NCBI RefSeq assembly: GCF_000379805.1
Contig: NZ_KB903548.1
Coordinates: 71,601 to 111,811, forward strand
Direction of reading: 5' to 3'
Length of the DNA stretch: 40,211 bases
DNA from: Lewinella cohaerens DSM 23179
GTDB taxonomy: Bacteria; Bacteroidota; Bacteroidia; Chitinophagales; Saprospiraceae
Shown here: piece by piece, positions 16,349-24,392 of the stretch
How positions within the stretch are numbered: position 1 is the first letter of the stretch
Layout of the letters: every line of letters starts with the position of its first letter
Position numbers and translations under genes: made by a program
Notes under the pieces: model-generated
The model's database searches: none
What the model saw: only the letters and a program-made list of their open reading frames with translations
Told to the model about the DNA's origin: nothing

Positions 16349-16404
16349 GTGCTAATTTTTGCTATACAAAAAGCTCCGACAGATGGCCTCTGTCGGAGCT
16401 TTTT
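16310..16404 (+). promoter_or_regulatory. Transcription attenuator of ileS (1:2, 2:3 and 3:4 stems)
   Basis: Three alternative pairings are visible. Stem 1:2 is ATTAGCA at 16310-16316 with TGCTAAT at 16350-16356, 7 bp, inside the Ile codon run. Stem 2:3 (antiterminator) is ATCTGT at 16341-16346 with ACAGAT at 16379-16384. It continues with GG, GCT and TTTT pairing to CC, AGC and AAAA, interrupted by two mismatches and an AA bulge, and closes near 16361/16367. Stem 3:4 (terminator) is 16368-16383 with 16389-16404, 16 perfect bp. Segment 3 is shared, so antiterminator and terminator exclude each other. Stalling on Ile codons frees segment 2 and should allow read-through to ileS. Confidence 0.8.
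16368..16404 (+). terminator. Attenuator terminator hairpin before ileS
   Basis: The stem of 16 bp contains GCTCCGACAGA and its complement TCTGTCGGAGC, with a five-base loop and flanking A5/T5, followed by TTTTTGTTTTG. It is a strong intrinsic terminator. It lies 20 bases after the leader stop codon and about 160 bases before the ileS start, which fits conditional termination rather than the end of the upstream gene. Confidence 0.9.
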
Positions 16405-16410
16405 GTTTTG

Positions 16411-16418
16411 TACTTTTG
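16411..16418 (+). promoter_or_regulatory. Possible second ileS promoter box
   Basis: TACTTTTG matches TAnnTTTG exactly and lies just after the terminator. I found no good -33 element, since its place is taken by the terminator stem. If active it would give a basal, attenuator-independent transcript of ileS. Confidence 0.3.
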
Positions 16419-16439
16419 CACATTCATTGAAAATTAACC

Positions 16440-16544
16440 TTCTCTGATTTTTTTGTGGTCAAGCTAAAGCAACAATCGTAAGTGACTGACAAGGAACGTG
16501 ATTTTTGTTTTCGCTTGACTCCAAACACAAAAAAGATCAGAGAA
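16440..16544. repeat. Large imperfect inverted repeat in the ileS 5' region
   Basis: The arm at 16440-16464 is complementary in three blocks to 16513-16544: TTCTCTGAT with ATCAGAGAA, TTTTTTGTG with CACAAAAAA, and GTCAAGC with GCTTGAC. That makes 25 pairs, with a single-base and a six-base bulge on the right and a 48-base loop. It ends 22 bases before the ileS ATG, so it will be part of the mRNA leader. It lacks T-box sequence motifs. It may be a second regulatory RNA domain or a MITE-like insertion. Confidence 0.65.
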
Positions 16545-16566
16545 TCTAAACATCCGTACGCTACCG

Positions 16567-19500
16567 ATGTACAAGTCGTATAAACAGCTGAACTTACCGG
16601 AAATCGATCAGGAGATCCTCCAATTTTGGGAGAACGAAAAAATCTTTGATCGATCTATCCAGGAGCGCGATCCAGAGAAGACTTACGTTTTTTATGAAGG
16701 CCCTCCTTCTGCCAACGGCCTACCTGGTATTCACCACGTGATGGCCCGTGCGATCAAAGACATTTTCTGTCGCTTTCATACCCTGCAAGGGGAGCGCGTT
16801 GACCGCAAAGGTGGCTGGGACACGCATGGTTTGCCTATCGAACTGAGTGTAGAGAAAGAATTAGGCATCACCAAAGACGACATTGGTAAGAAAATTTCAG
16901 TCGACGAGTACAACCAGAAGTGTCGCGAAACAGTGATGCGCTACAAGGACATCTGGGATGACCTGACCCGCAAGATGGGCTATTGGGTAGACCTGGATAA
17001 TCCTTATATCACCTACGAGAACAGCTATATCGAATCGGTATGGTTCCTTTTGCAGCGCTTGCACCGCAAGGGCTTGATGTACAAAGGGTATACCATTCAG
17101 CCATTTTCTCCTGCTGCGGGTACGGGCCTAAGTTCGCACGAACTAAACATGCCAGGTGCCTACAAGGAAATTCGTGACACCTCGGCGGTTGCTCAGTTTA
17201 AAGTAAAAGATACCGACAACGAGTATATCGTAGCGTGGACGACTACGCCTTGGACACTCCCGTCAAATACAGCACTTGCTGTAGGCAAAAAGATTCCTTA
17301 CGTGAAGGTCAGTACCTTCAACCGCTATACACAGGAACCGATCTTCGTGACACTCGCGAAGGATAGGCTGAATGCTTATTTCTCAGAAGCTAAGCCCGAC
17401 ATGACGGCAGCTGATGCCGTTCCTGGCAACAAGCCTTACCCTTATATCGAAATCGTAGCCGAAATGACCGGCGCTGAGTTGGCAGGTACTCGCTACGAGC
17501 AACTGATGCCTTACGTTAAGCCCGAAGGTGACGCTTTTCGCGTGATTGTTGGTGACTTCGTGAGCACCGAAGATGGTACCGGTATCGTGCACATTGCACC
17601 AACCTTCGGTGCAGATGATATGCGCGTGGCTAAGGAAAATGACATCCCTGCCTTGTTGGTGAAAGATGAGTTTGACAACCCTATGCCACTGGTTGATCGC
17701 CAAGGTAAATTTGTGGCAGAAGTCACCGATTTTGCCGGTCGCTACGTAAAGGATTATGGCCAGAAAGAAGATCGCCCAACAGATGTTGACATCGTAATCA
17801 AACTGAAGGAAGAGAATAAACTTTTCCATTCTGAGAAATACCTGCACTCGTACCCACACTGTTGGCGTACAGATCGCCCAGTATTGTACTACCCACTTGA
17901 TAGTTGGTTTGTGCGTGCCAGCGATTACAAAGAGCGCATGTCTGAACTCAACAAGACCATCAACTGGAAGCCTACCAGTACTGGTGAAGGTCGTTTCGGA
18001 AAGTGGTTGGAGAACCTACAAGATTGGAACCTGAGTCGTTCTCGCTTTTGGGGAATTCCGCTACCGATCTGGCGGACCGAAGACGGGAAGCAAGAGTTAT
18101 GTATTGGCTCTATTCCCGAACTCACCCGTGAGGTAGAGAAAGCCAATAAAGCATTGGGCTTGAACCAGGAAGTACCTAAAGACCTTCACCGCCCCTACAT
18201 TGATGATGTTGTACTGGTAAGTGAAGACGGGCAAGCTATGAAGCGCGAGCTGGACCTGATCGACGTATGGTTCGATTCTGGCTCCATGCCTTACGCCCAA
18301 TGGGGACTTGACTACGAGAAACTGGCCGCCGGCGACGAGCAGCCTTTCAACGCTCCTTTTGGGCAAAGCTACCCTGCCAATTTTATCGCCGAAGGTGTTG
18401 ATCAAACCCGTGGTTGGTTCTATACGCTACATGCGATTGCCGTGATGGCTTATGATACCGTTTCGTTCAAAAACGTCGTCTCCAACGGACTCGTACTGGA
18501 CAAGAACGGCCAGAAAATGTCGAAGCGACTCGGCAATGCTGCCGATCCATTTAAAACATTGGAGCAGTACGGCGCAGATGCTACCCGCTGGTACATGATG
18601 GCTAACAGCGACCCTTGGGACAACCTCAAGTTTGATCTGGAAGGCATTGAAGAAGTGCGCCGTAAACTATTCGGTACGCTCTTTAATACTTATAGCTTCT
18701 TCACGCTTTACGCGAATATCGATAAATGGCAGCCACAAGCGGGGCAAAGTATCCCGGTGGCAGATCGTCCTGAGATCGACCGTTGGGTTATTTCAAAACT
18801 CAACAGTCTCTCGAAGGAGGTTCAAGAGCAGTTTTCTGCCTACGAGCCTACTCGTGCCTGTCGTGCCGTCGAACGCTTTGTAGACGAACACTTGAGCAAC
18901 TGGTATGTACGCCTTTGTCGCCGTCGTTTCTGGAAAGGAGAAATGAATGCCGACAAGCAAGCCGCCTACGAGACCTTGTACGAATGCCTTGTAACTACGG
19001 CCCAGTTGATGTCGCCAGTAGCACCATTCTTTAGTGACTGGTTGTACCGCAACCTTACAGAAGGCGTAAAAGATGACGCCAAAAAGGAAGGTTCTCGCCT
19101 ACAGTTTGATTCAGTACACTTGAGTTTATTGGAGCCTGCCAACGAATCCTTGATTGACCTTGGCCTGGAGGAGCGAATGGATTATGCCCAGCGTATTTCC
19201 AGCCTTGTACTTAGTATCCGTAAAAAGGATATGATCCGGGTACGGCAGCCGCTACAAAAGATTTTACTGCCGGTACTTGATGCCGGTTTCGAACGCCAGG
19301 TAGAAGAGGTGAAAGACCTCATTTTAGCTGAAGTTAATGTGAAGGAAATAGCTTATTTGCGCGATGATGAAGAAGGCTTCCTCAAAAAGCGGATCAAGCC
19401 CAACTTCAAGACCCTTGGTAAGCGACTGGGTAAAAACATGAAGGCCGCCGCACAGGCGATCAACCAATTCAACCAGGACGATATTGCAGCCCTCGAAAAA

Positions 19501-19908
19501 TCAGGAACCTATACTTTAGTCGTAGGAGATGAGAACTTCGAGTTGACAATGGAAGATTTCGAAATCACCACCGAGGATATCCCCGGCTGGAAAGTAGCCA
19601 CCGATGGCAGCTTAACCGTCGCCTTAGATTTGACGCTCACTGATCTTCTGGAAGACGAAGGTATGGCACGAGAGCTGGTCAATCGCATTCAGAATATCCG
19701 CAAGGATAAGAACTTTGAAGTAATGGACCGCATCACAGTAGTCATCAGCGAAGACCCAACCATTGCGCGTGCTGTGACCAACTTTGGCGACTTGATCAAA
19801 GGAGAAGTACTGGCCGACGAGCTAAGTATTGGTACTCCAAATGGGGGAGAAGCGATAGAATTGCCTGGAGAATTGCAGGCTACGATTGAAGTGAATAAGC
19901 GATCTTAA
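16567..19908 (+). CDS. ileS: Isoleucyl-tRNA synthetase, IleS2 type
   Basis: The 1113-residue enzyme charges tRNA-Ile with isoleucine and hydrolyses mischarged Val-tRNA. The class I signature region reads PPSANGLPGIHH at residues 46-57, so the HIGH motif is GIHH, with first and third residues exchanged. KMSKR is present (QKMSKRLGN, about residues 647-655). The editing domain shows WTTTPWTLPSNTALAV and GTGIVHIAPTFGADD, and the anticodon-binding and C-terminal regions follow. Length and sequence fit the eukaryote-like IleS2 clade, which is intrinsically resistant to mupirocin; GXHH variants are known for hyper-resistance. Expression is probably set by the upstream Ile-codon attenuator. Confidence 0.97.
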   Translation: MYKSYKQLNLPEIDQEILQFWENEKIFDRSIQERDPEKTYVFYEGPPSANGLPGIHHVMARAIKDIFCRFHTLQGERVDRKGGWDTHGLPIELSVEKELGITKDDIGKKISVDEYNQKCRETVMRYKDIWDDLTRKMGYWVDLDNPYITYENSYIESVWFLLQRLHRKGLMYKGYTIQPFSPAAGTGLSSHELNMPGAYKEIRDTSAVAQFKVKDTDNEYIVAWTTTPWTLPSNTALAVGKKIPYVKVSTFNRYTQEPIFVTLAKDRLNAYFSEAKPDMTAADAVPGNKPYPYIEIVAEMTGAELAGTRYEQLMPYVKPEGDAFRVIVGDFVSTEDGTGIVHIAPTFGADDMRVAKENDIPALLVKDEFDNPMPLVDRQGKFVAEVTDFAGRYVKDYGQKEDRPTDVDIVIKLKEENKLFHSEKYLHSYPHCWRTDRPVLYYPLDSWFVRASDYKERMSELNKTINWKPTSTGEGRFGKWLENLQDWNLSRSRFWGIPLPIWRTEDGKQELCIGSIPELTREVEKANKALGLNQEVPKDLHRPYIDDVVLVSEDGQAMKRELDLIDVWFDSGSMPYAQWGLDYEKLAAGDEQPFNAPFGQSYPANFIAEGVDQTRGWFYTLHAIAVMAYDTVSFKNVVSNGLVLDKNGQKMSKRLGNAADPFKTLEQYGADATRWYMMANSDPWDNLKFDLEGIEEVRRKLFGTLFNTYSFFTLYANIDKWQPQAGQSIPVADRPEIDRWVISKLNSLSKEVQEQFSAYEPTRACRAVERFVDEHLSNWYVRLCRRRFWKGEMNADKQAAYETLYECLVTTAQLMSPVAPFFSDWLYRNLTEGVKDDAKKEGSRLQFDSVHLSLLEPANESLIDLGLEERMDYAQRISSLVLSIRKKDMIRVRQPLQKILLPVLDAGFERQVEEVKDLILAEVNVKEIAYLRDDEEGFLKKRIKPNFKTLGKRLGKNMKAAAQAINQFNQDDIAALEKSGTYTLVVGDENFELTMEDFEITTEDIPGWKVATDGSLTVALDLTLTDLLEDEGMARELVNRIQNIRKDKNFEVMDRITVVISEDPTIARAVTNFGDLIKGEVLADELSIGTPNGGEAIELPGELQATIEVNKRS

Positions 19909-19944
19909 GATTAGGTCGTAGTTATTCTTTCTAAGTACAGACAT

Positions 19945-20108
19945 AAAGTGTTGCCGCCTTGCGTTTGAGGAACAGCACGAAAACAAAGTGTGTTTTTGTT
20001 TTTCATAATAGATAAATAAGCGCTTCATTTAAAGCGTTTTAACTATTTGAAAAACTTAAGAAAAAATACACTTTGTTTTCTGCACAATACTATGTGCGGC
20101 AACACTTT
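19945..20108. repeat. Nested inverted-repeat element after ileS
   Basis: The outer arms AAAGTGTTGCCGC (19945-19957) and GCGGCAACACTTT (20096-20108) are perfect 13-bp complements. Inside them GAAAACAAAGTGTGTTTTT (near 19979-19997) pairs with the segment near 20060-20082 over 19 positions, with one G-T wobble. A smaller CGCTT/AAGCG stem lies near the centre. The 164-base unit fills most of the spacer between ileS and the TPR-VWA gene. It may be a MITE-like repeat, a bulky terminator or a structured RNA. Confidence 0.65.
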
Positions 20109-20128
20109 CCTCTAACCTGACGATCCCC

Positions 20129-21526
20129 ATGAAACGATTGTTACTCCTATTCCTGCTTTTCCTTTTCACCCAGGCGGCAATGGCTGGTGGTGGAAAGGAA
20201 GCTTATCGCAATTACTTCCTGGGGTCGTACTATTTTTCGGAAGGCAACTACAGTCGGGCTGAAAATCATTTGAGAAAAGCATATCAGTTACATCCTAATC
20301 AATATAATTTTGCGCTGGCCTACGCCTTGTCTTTGGGGCAACAGCAAAAAACAGACGATGCGCTAGAAGTACTAGGCAATGGTAAAACCATGCTTAGCCC
20401 TCGGCACCCAGATTATGTACACTTGGCCAGTTTGCAGCATTTTGTCGCCGGGATGATCAATCTCTACGGCCTACGCTATGGCAAAGCTATTGCCCCCTTA
20501 AATCGAGCGATTGAATTACAAACAGAATTACCGTATCCAGAGGAGCGCTCTATCATGCTCAATGCCCTCGGATACGCACAGGTGATGAACCAAGGAAAAG
20601 GTGCTGCAGCTCACGCCGACCTGGCCCCACACTACCACGTACACCGAAGAGATTTAGAACGGGGTATGGTCAGTTTTCTTGCTGCTTATCGCGCTGATGT
20701 ACAGAATAGACAAGCCGCTGAGAATTATCAACGCCTGATAGACACCCTCGGTATTGCTACTGAATTCATTGTAGAGGATAGTATTCAAAATCGCGAAGAC
20801 CGGCAACTAAAAACCTACGAATACACCAGCCTTCCTGCCAATGTGCAGCCACTCCTTGAATTTGTAGACTACGACGAGGTCGTCTTTCTACTAGACATTT
20901 CAGGGAGCATGGTCATGGAAGAAGTCAGCTGTATTGGAGAAGATCGCTTTGATGTGATGCGTGAAACAGCTCAGCTACTACTCGAAACTTTTTCTGATGA
21001 AACCCAGGTAGGCATTGGTACTATCGGCGGAGACTGCGGTACCGTACCGCGCCTGTGGCACCCTGCCGGAGAACTGAGTCGTAAAGACATGGGCTATGCC
21101 TTACAATTCCTGGTACCGGACGGAACGACCCCTTTATTGACGATTCTTCAAGAAACGCCAACCCTTTTCACCGACAACCCCAACACTTCCAAAGCGCTTA
21201 TCTTCATCAGTGATGGCGAAAATGTGTGTCGCCTGCCTGGCGTAGATATCTGTGAGTGGACCAATAGCCTGGCCAGCCAGAAAATCACTATCAATATCAT
21301 GACTTTCCTCGGGGCAAGCTTAGACAATACCAATGCTTTCGCAGAATATACTTGCCTTACGGAAAACACCTTTGGCCGACTCCTCTACATGGATGGCAAC
21401 CGCTGCCGGCTGGAAGAATACCGCTTTGATCTTGTGAAAGCCTGTCGATTTGATCTCCCTGAACTCCGGAGAGTCGATTGCTGGGGGGCTGCGACGGAGA
21501 ATTTGTGGGCGATTTTTCCGGAGTAA
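20129..21526 (+). CDS. Secreted TPR and von Willebrand factor A domain protein
   Basis: The 465-residue protein has a signal peptide (cleavage near AMAGGG) and tetratricopeptide-like helical repeats over about residues 22-150 (YFLGSYYFSEGNYSRAENHLRKA and following). A VWA domain starts near residue 250, with a complete MIDAS: D256-I-S258-G-S260, the Thr in DGTTPL, and Asp in ISDGEN. Several Cys residues in the VWA part (SCIGED, GGDCGT, NVCRLPGVDICEW) suggest disulfides and a periplasmic or surface location. VWA domains bind protein ligands through a metal ion; the ligand here is unknown. I see no MoxR or DUF58 partner next to it. Transcription may start inside the preceding inverted-repeat element. 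Confidence 0.85.
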   Translation: MKRLLLLFLLFLFTQAAMAGGGKEAYRNYFLGSYYFSEGNYSRAENHLRKAYQLHPNQYNFALAYALSLGQQQKTDDALEVLGNGKTMLSPRHPDYVHLASLQHFVAGMINLYGLRYGKAIAPLNRAIELQTELPYPEERSIMLNALGYAQVMNQGKGAAAHADLAPHYHVHRRDLERGMVSFLAAYRADVQNRQAAENYQRLIDTLGIATEFIVEDSIQNREDRQLKTYEYTSLPANVQPLLEFVDYDEVVFLLDISGSMVMEEVSCIGEDRFDVMRETAQLLLETFSDETQVGIGTIGGDCGTVPRLWHPAGELSRKDMGYALQFLVPDGTTPLLTILQETPTLFTDNPNTSKALIFISDGENVCRLPGVDICEWTNSLASQKITINIMTFLGASLDNTNAFAEYTCLTENTFGRLLYMDGNRCRLEEYRFDLVKACRFDLPELRRVDCWGAATENLWAIFPE

Positions 21527-21770
21527 GTATTTTTTTCACCACCAAAGGCACCAGGTTTTTTTTTGAACCATATCAGGAAATATAAGGGATTATAAGGGTG
21601 GCATATTCAAGGTGAACTCACTTAGTCATATAGAGTTTTTAGTGTATTAATAAATAGAAAAACATACATAGAACCGCCAGAAAAACGTAATTACACAGCA
21701 CCTCTTGGAATCTTTTTTAACATTACCTTGTTCGCCTACATTTCATCGTGTATCATTAAAAGCCCGAACT

Positions 21771-22229
21771 ATGCGTATCCGTAACTCAGTCAAAGCAATT
21801 ATCATCCAAGATGGAAAACTCCTTTGCAATAAAAACGAGGACAAACGTGGTATTTTCCACTGTGTTCCTGGTGGTGGGCAAGAGTACCAAGAAAGTCTGG
21901 AAGAGGCTGTGGTTCGTGAGTGCTGGGAAGAAGCCAGTGTGCAAGTAGAGGTAGGGGAGTTGCTGTTTGTTAGAGATTATATCGGGCTCAATCACCCTGG
22001 GCAGGCCCGCCTGCGGCACGTCCATCAGGTTGAGTTTTTCTTTCGCTGCCATTTGGCGCCAGGCTCCGAGCCTAAGATGGGAACGGGAGCTGATCGTTAC
22101 CAAATTGGTGTAAGTTGGGTACCGCTAGAAGAGCTTGCAGAGGCTAAGTTTTACCCTCTGGATATGATCCAATGGCTGTTTGACCTGGATCATCCCAAAC
22201 GGCCTGTTTATCTGGGGGACATGGACTAA
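21771..22229 (+). CDS. Nudix hydrolase
   Basis: The 152-residue protein carries a Nudix box, G-x5-E-x7-R-E-U-x-E-E-x-(S)-U (PGGGQEYQESLEEAVVREC, then WEEASV). The Gly near its end is replaced by Ser, while all metal-binding Glu residues are kept. Nudix enzymes hydrolyse nucleoside diphosphates linked to another moiety (NTPs, sugars, cofactors); the substrate is not predictable. The frame opens with a TTG at 21705, but the ATG at 21771 begins exactly at the domain (MRIRNSVKAIIIQDGKLL). It is followed after about 80 bases by a membrane-protein gene on the same strand. Confidence 0.9.
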   Translation: MRIRNSVKAIIIQDGKLLCNKNEDKRGIFHCVPGGGQEYQESLEEAVVRECWEEASVQVEVGELLFVRDYIGLNHPGQARLRHVHQVEFFFRCHLAPGSEPKMGTGADRYQIGVSWVPLEELAEAKFYPLDMIQWLFDLDHPKRPVYLGDMD

Positions 22230-22308
22230 AAAATTACAGTAACCTAGTCCTTCAACTTACGGCGTGCTTTTGGTGTTGTACCATCGTTCTTCACATCCAA
22301 CATCATTC

Positions 22309-23526
22309 ATGGATAGTCTTACACAAATCACACTGGGCGCCGCAGTAGGCGAAGTTGTACTAGGCAAAAAAGCCGGCAACCGAGCTATGCTCTGGGGCGC
22401 AATAGCGGGTACTTTTCCTGACCTTGATATCTTCGCCAACTTCGTTACCGACCAAGTTAGTGCGCTAGCCTATCATCGCGCATTCACGCATTCTATTCTT
22501 TTTTCTGTTGTGATTCCACTGGGAATGGGGTTGTTGGTACACCGACTATACGGAGGTAAAGAAGGAAAATGGCCGAAAAATGAGAAGGTCTCTCTATTTG
22601 CGGGATGGGCCTTTTTCTTCCTTGCTGTATTAATCGGCAGCTCGTTGATGCCGCTAGAAATAAATAATATCGGCAGTATCGCCTTGGTCGTAAGCTTGGC
22701 GATGATTGCGTTCCCTTTGGTTATTTACTTTCGTGAAAAAAGGCGCAAGACACCTTCCGTCAATAAAAACCCTGGTTGGTGGCTTTGGACACAACTTTTT
22801 TTCTGGGCTATCCTTACCCACCCTTTACTGGATGCTTGTACGACGTACGGCACCCAATTATTTGAGCCTTTCAGCACCATCAGAATCGCATGGAACGTGG
22901 TATCTGTCGCTGACCCACTTTATACTCTTCCATTTTTGGTTTGTCTTATTTTGGCCAGCAGGCAAATACGCGGCAGCAAAAAGCGGCAGCGTTACAATTG
23001 GGCGGGGATCATTATCAGTAGCGCTTACCTCCTGCTATGCACCAGCTTTTTTTGGTATGCAAATCAACGCATGGAAGCTACCCTGGAGAAAGAAAACATC
23101 ACTGCTACGCGACACGTGGTTGGGCCAACGATTCTTAACAGTCTCCTCTGGCAGGGTACGGCCGAAACGCCTACCAGTTTTTATATGGGGCAGTACTCCT
23201 TGCTTGATAAAGCACCGTTTTTTAAACTAAAAGAGGTTCCTAAAAACCATCAACTGGTCAAAGACCACTGGGATGATCGCGATGTAAATATTCTGCGTTG
23301 GTTTTCCGATGGTTACTTTAATGTAGAACAAGAAAATGATTCTACCTTTAGGATGAATGATCTCCGCTACGGACAGATTGATGTTCCAGGAAAACGGCCA
23401 CAGCATATTTTCTATTTCCTCCTGCAGGAAAAGGCCGGGCAATTACAAGCCGTTCATGTTCAACAGGGGCCTGAAGACCGGGAAGCAAGTATGTCCGGGT
23501 TGTGGGAACGGATAATGGGACAATAG
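22309..23526 (+). CDS. Membrane-bound metal-dependent hydrolase (DUF457/YbcI-like)
   Basis: From the ATG at 22309 (MDSLTQITLGAAVGE) the protein has 405 residues; a GTG at 22264 is less likely because the conserved domain starts at the ATG. The motifs GTFPDLDIF and YHRAFTHSILF are the Asp and His clusters of this family, and a further conserved segment LTHPLLDACTTYGTQLF follows. There are about five hydrophobic helices over the first 265 residues, then a soluble C-terminal domain of about 140 residues. The family is annotated as inner-membrane metal-dependent hydrolases, some induced by DNA damage, but the reaction is unproven. Confidence 0.85.
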   Translation: MDSLTQITLGAAVGEVVLGKKAGNRAMLWGAIAGTFPDLDIFANFVTDQVSALAYHRAFTHSILFSVVIPLGMGLLVHRLYGGKEGKWPKNEKVSLFAGWAFFFLAVLIGSSLMPLEINNIGSIALVVSLAMIAFPLVIYFREKRRKTPSVNKNPGWWLWTQLFFWAILTHPLLDACTTYGTQLFEPFSTIRIAWNVVSVADPLYTLPFLVCLILASRQIRGSKKRQRYNWAGIIISSAYLLLCTSFFWYANQRMEATLEKENITATRHVVGPTILNSLLWQGTAETPTSFYMGQYSLLDKAPFFKLKEVPKNHQLVKDHWDDRDVNILRWFSDGYFNVEQENDSTFRMNDLRYGQIDVPGKRPQHIFYFLLQEKAGQLQAVHVQQGPEDREASMSGLWERIMGQ

Positions 23527-23602
23527 TTTTTGGACGGACTATTCTGTAGGAATGCCTTCGGTAAAGTCCAGTCTACGTTTTTTTTGACACAGATTAATAA
23601 CG
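23527..23602 (+). terminator. Possible terminator after the DUF457-like gene
   Basis: Between the genes a stem can form from TGGAC (near 23531) and GTCCA (near 23566), or alternatively GGACT with AGTCC. An eight-base T-run at 23578-23585 follows. The stem is short and has a long loop, so termination is probably weak. Confidence 0.35.
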
Positions 23603-24370
23603 ATGCAACTTAACTATAAAACTTTTGGCCAAGGGCCACCACTGCTTATACTCCACGGACTTTTTGGAACACTAGACAATTGGCAGACACTGGCCAAGCG
23701 CTGGGCGGGGCATTACACCGTCTTTATCATCGACCAAAGAAATCACGGGCGTTCCCCTCACATGGATGCGCATTCTTATCCGCTTATGGCGGAAGACTTA
23801 AAGGCATTTATGGAAGCAAACTGGATGTATGAGGCAAACCTGCTGGGGCATTCGATGGGAGGAAAAACAGCCATGCAGTTTGCCACTCATTTTCCAGATA
23901 TGGTCAATAAGCTTATTGTGGTTGACATTGCTCCGAAGAAGTATCCCGGTGGGCACGAAACCATTGTAGAAGCGCTCAATGATTTGAATTTAGCAACCAT
24001 TGAAGATCGTAAACAAGCTGACAGTATACTCGCAGAGCGTATTGCCGATTTCGGTGTACGTCAGTTTTTACTAAAAAATCTTACACGCAACAAGGAAGGC
24101 GGCTACCGTTGGAAAATGAACCTGCCCATCCTTACGCGTGATTATGAGGCCATACTCGAGAACATTACTGCGGACGAAAATTTTGATGGCCCAACTTTAT
24201 TTATCCGAGGAGCTGCGTCCAATTATATTGATGATACCGACCTTCCTCTTTTACAAAAAAACTTTCCTGCTGCTGAATTGAAGTCTGTCGCAGACGCGGG
24301 GCATTGGGTTCATGCTCAAAAACCAGAGGAACTTTTTCAACTGGTCAGTACCTTTTTAGAAGAACAATAA
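23603..24370 (+). CDS. Alpha/beta-fold hydrolase (YbfF-like esterase)
   Basis: The 255-residue protein is a single-domain alpha/beta hydrolase without signal peptide, so cytoplasmic. It has the oxyanion-hole HGLFGTLDNW, the nucleophile elbow GHSMGG, and a C-terminal DAGHWVHAQKP supplying the catalytic His. The acid is likely in FIRGAASNYIDDTD. The start of the sequence (MQLNYKTFGQGPPLLILHGLFG) and the overall length match the YbfF group of thioesterases/esterases. The substrate is unknown. It lies 22 bases before the rsgA-like gene on the same strand, so cotranscription is possible despite the difference in base composition. Confidence 0.92.
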   Translation: MQLNYKTFGQGPPLLILHGLFGTLDNWQTLAKRWAGHYTVFIIDQRNHGRSPHMDAHSYPLMAEDLKAFMEANWMYEANLLGHSMGGKTAMQFATHFPDMVNKLIVVDIAPKKYPGGHETIVEALNDLNLATIEDRKQADSILAERIADFGVRQFLLKNLTRNKEGGYRWKMNLPILTRDYEAILENITADENFDGPTLFIRGAASNYIDDTDLPLLQKNFPAAELKSVADAGHWVHAQKPEELFQLVSTFLEEQ

Positions 24371-24392
24371 GTATTGTACAGAATACAAGAAA

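Noticed and set aside
16368-16404. Reading the hairpin as only the terminator of the 15421-16146 gene
   Set aside because: It lies more than 220 bases after that stop and directly after the Ile-rich ORF, and its 5' arm pairs alternatively with the leader.
16405-16566. T-box riboswitch before ileS
   Set aside because: I found no T-box consensus (AGGGUGG-type) and no specifier loop; the Ile-rich ORF and competing stems explain the terminator better.
17383-17859. 158-codon frame antisense to ileS
   Set aside because: It lies wholly within a conserved part of ileS and its translation has no domain features.
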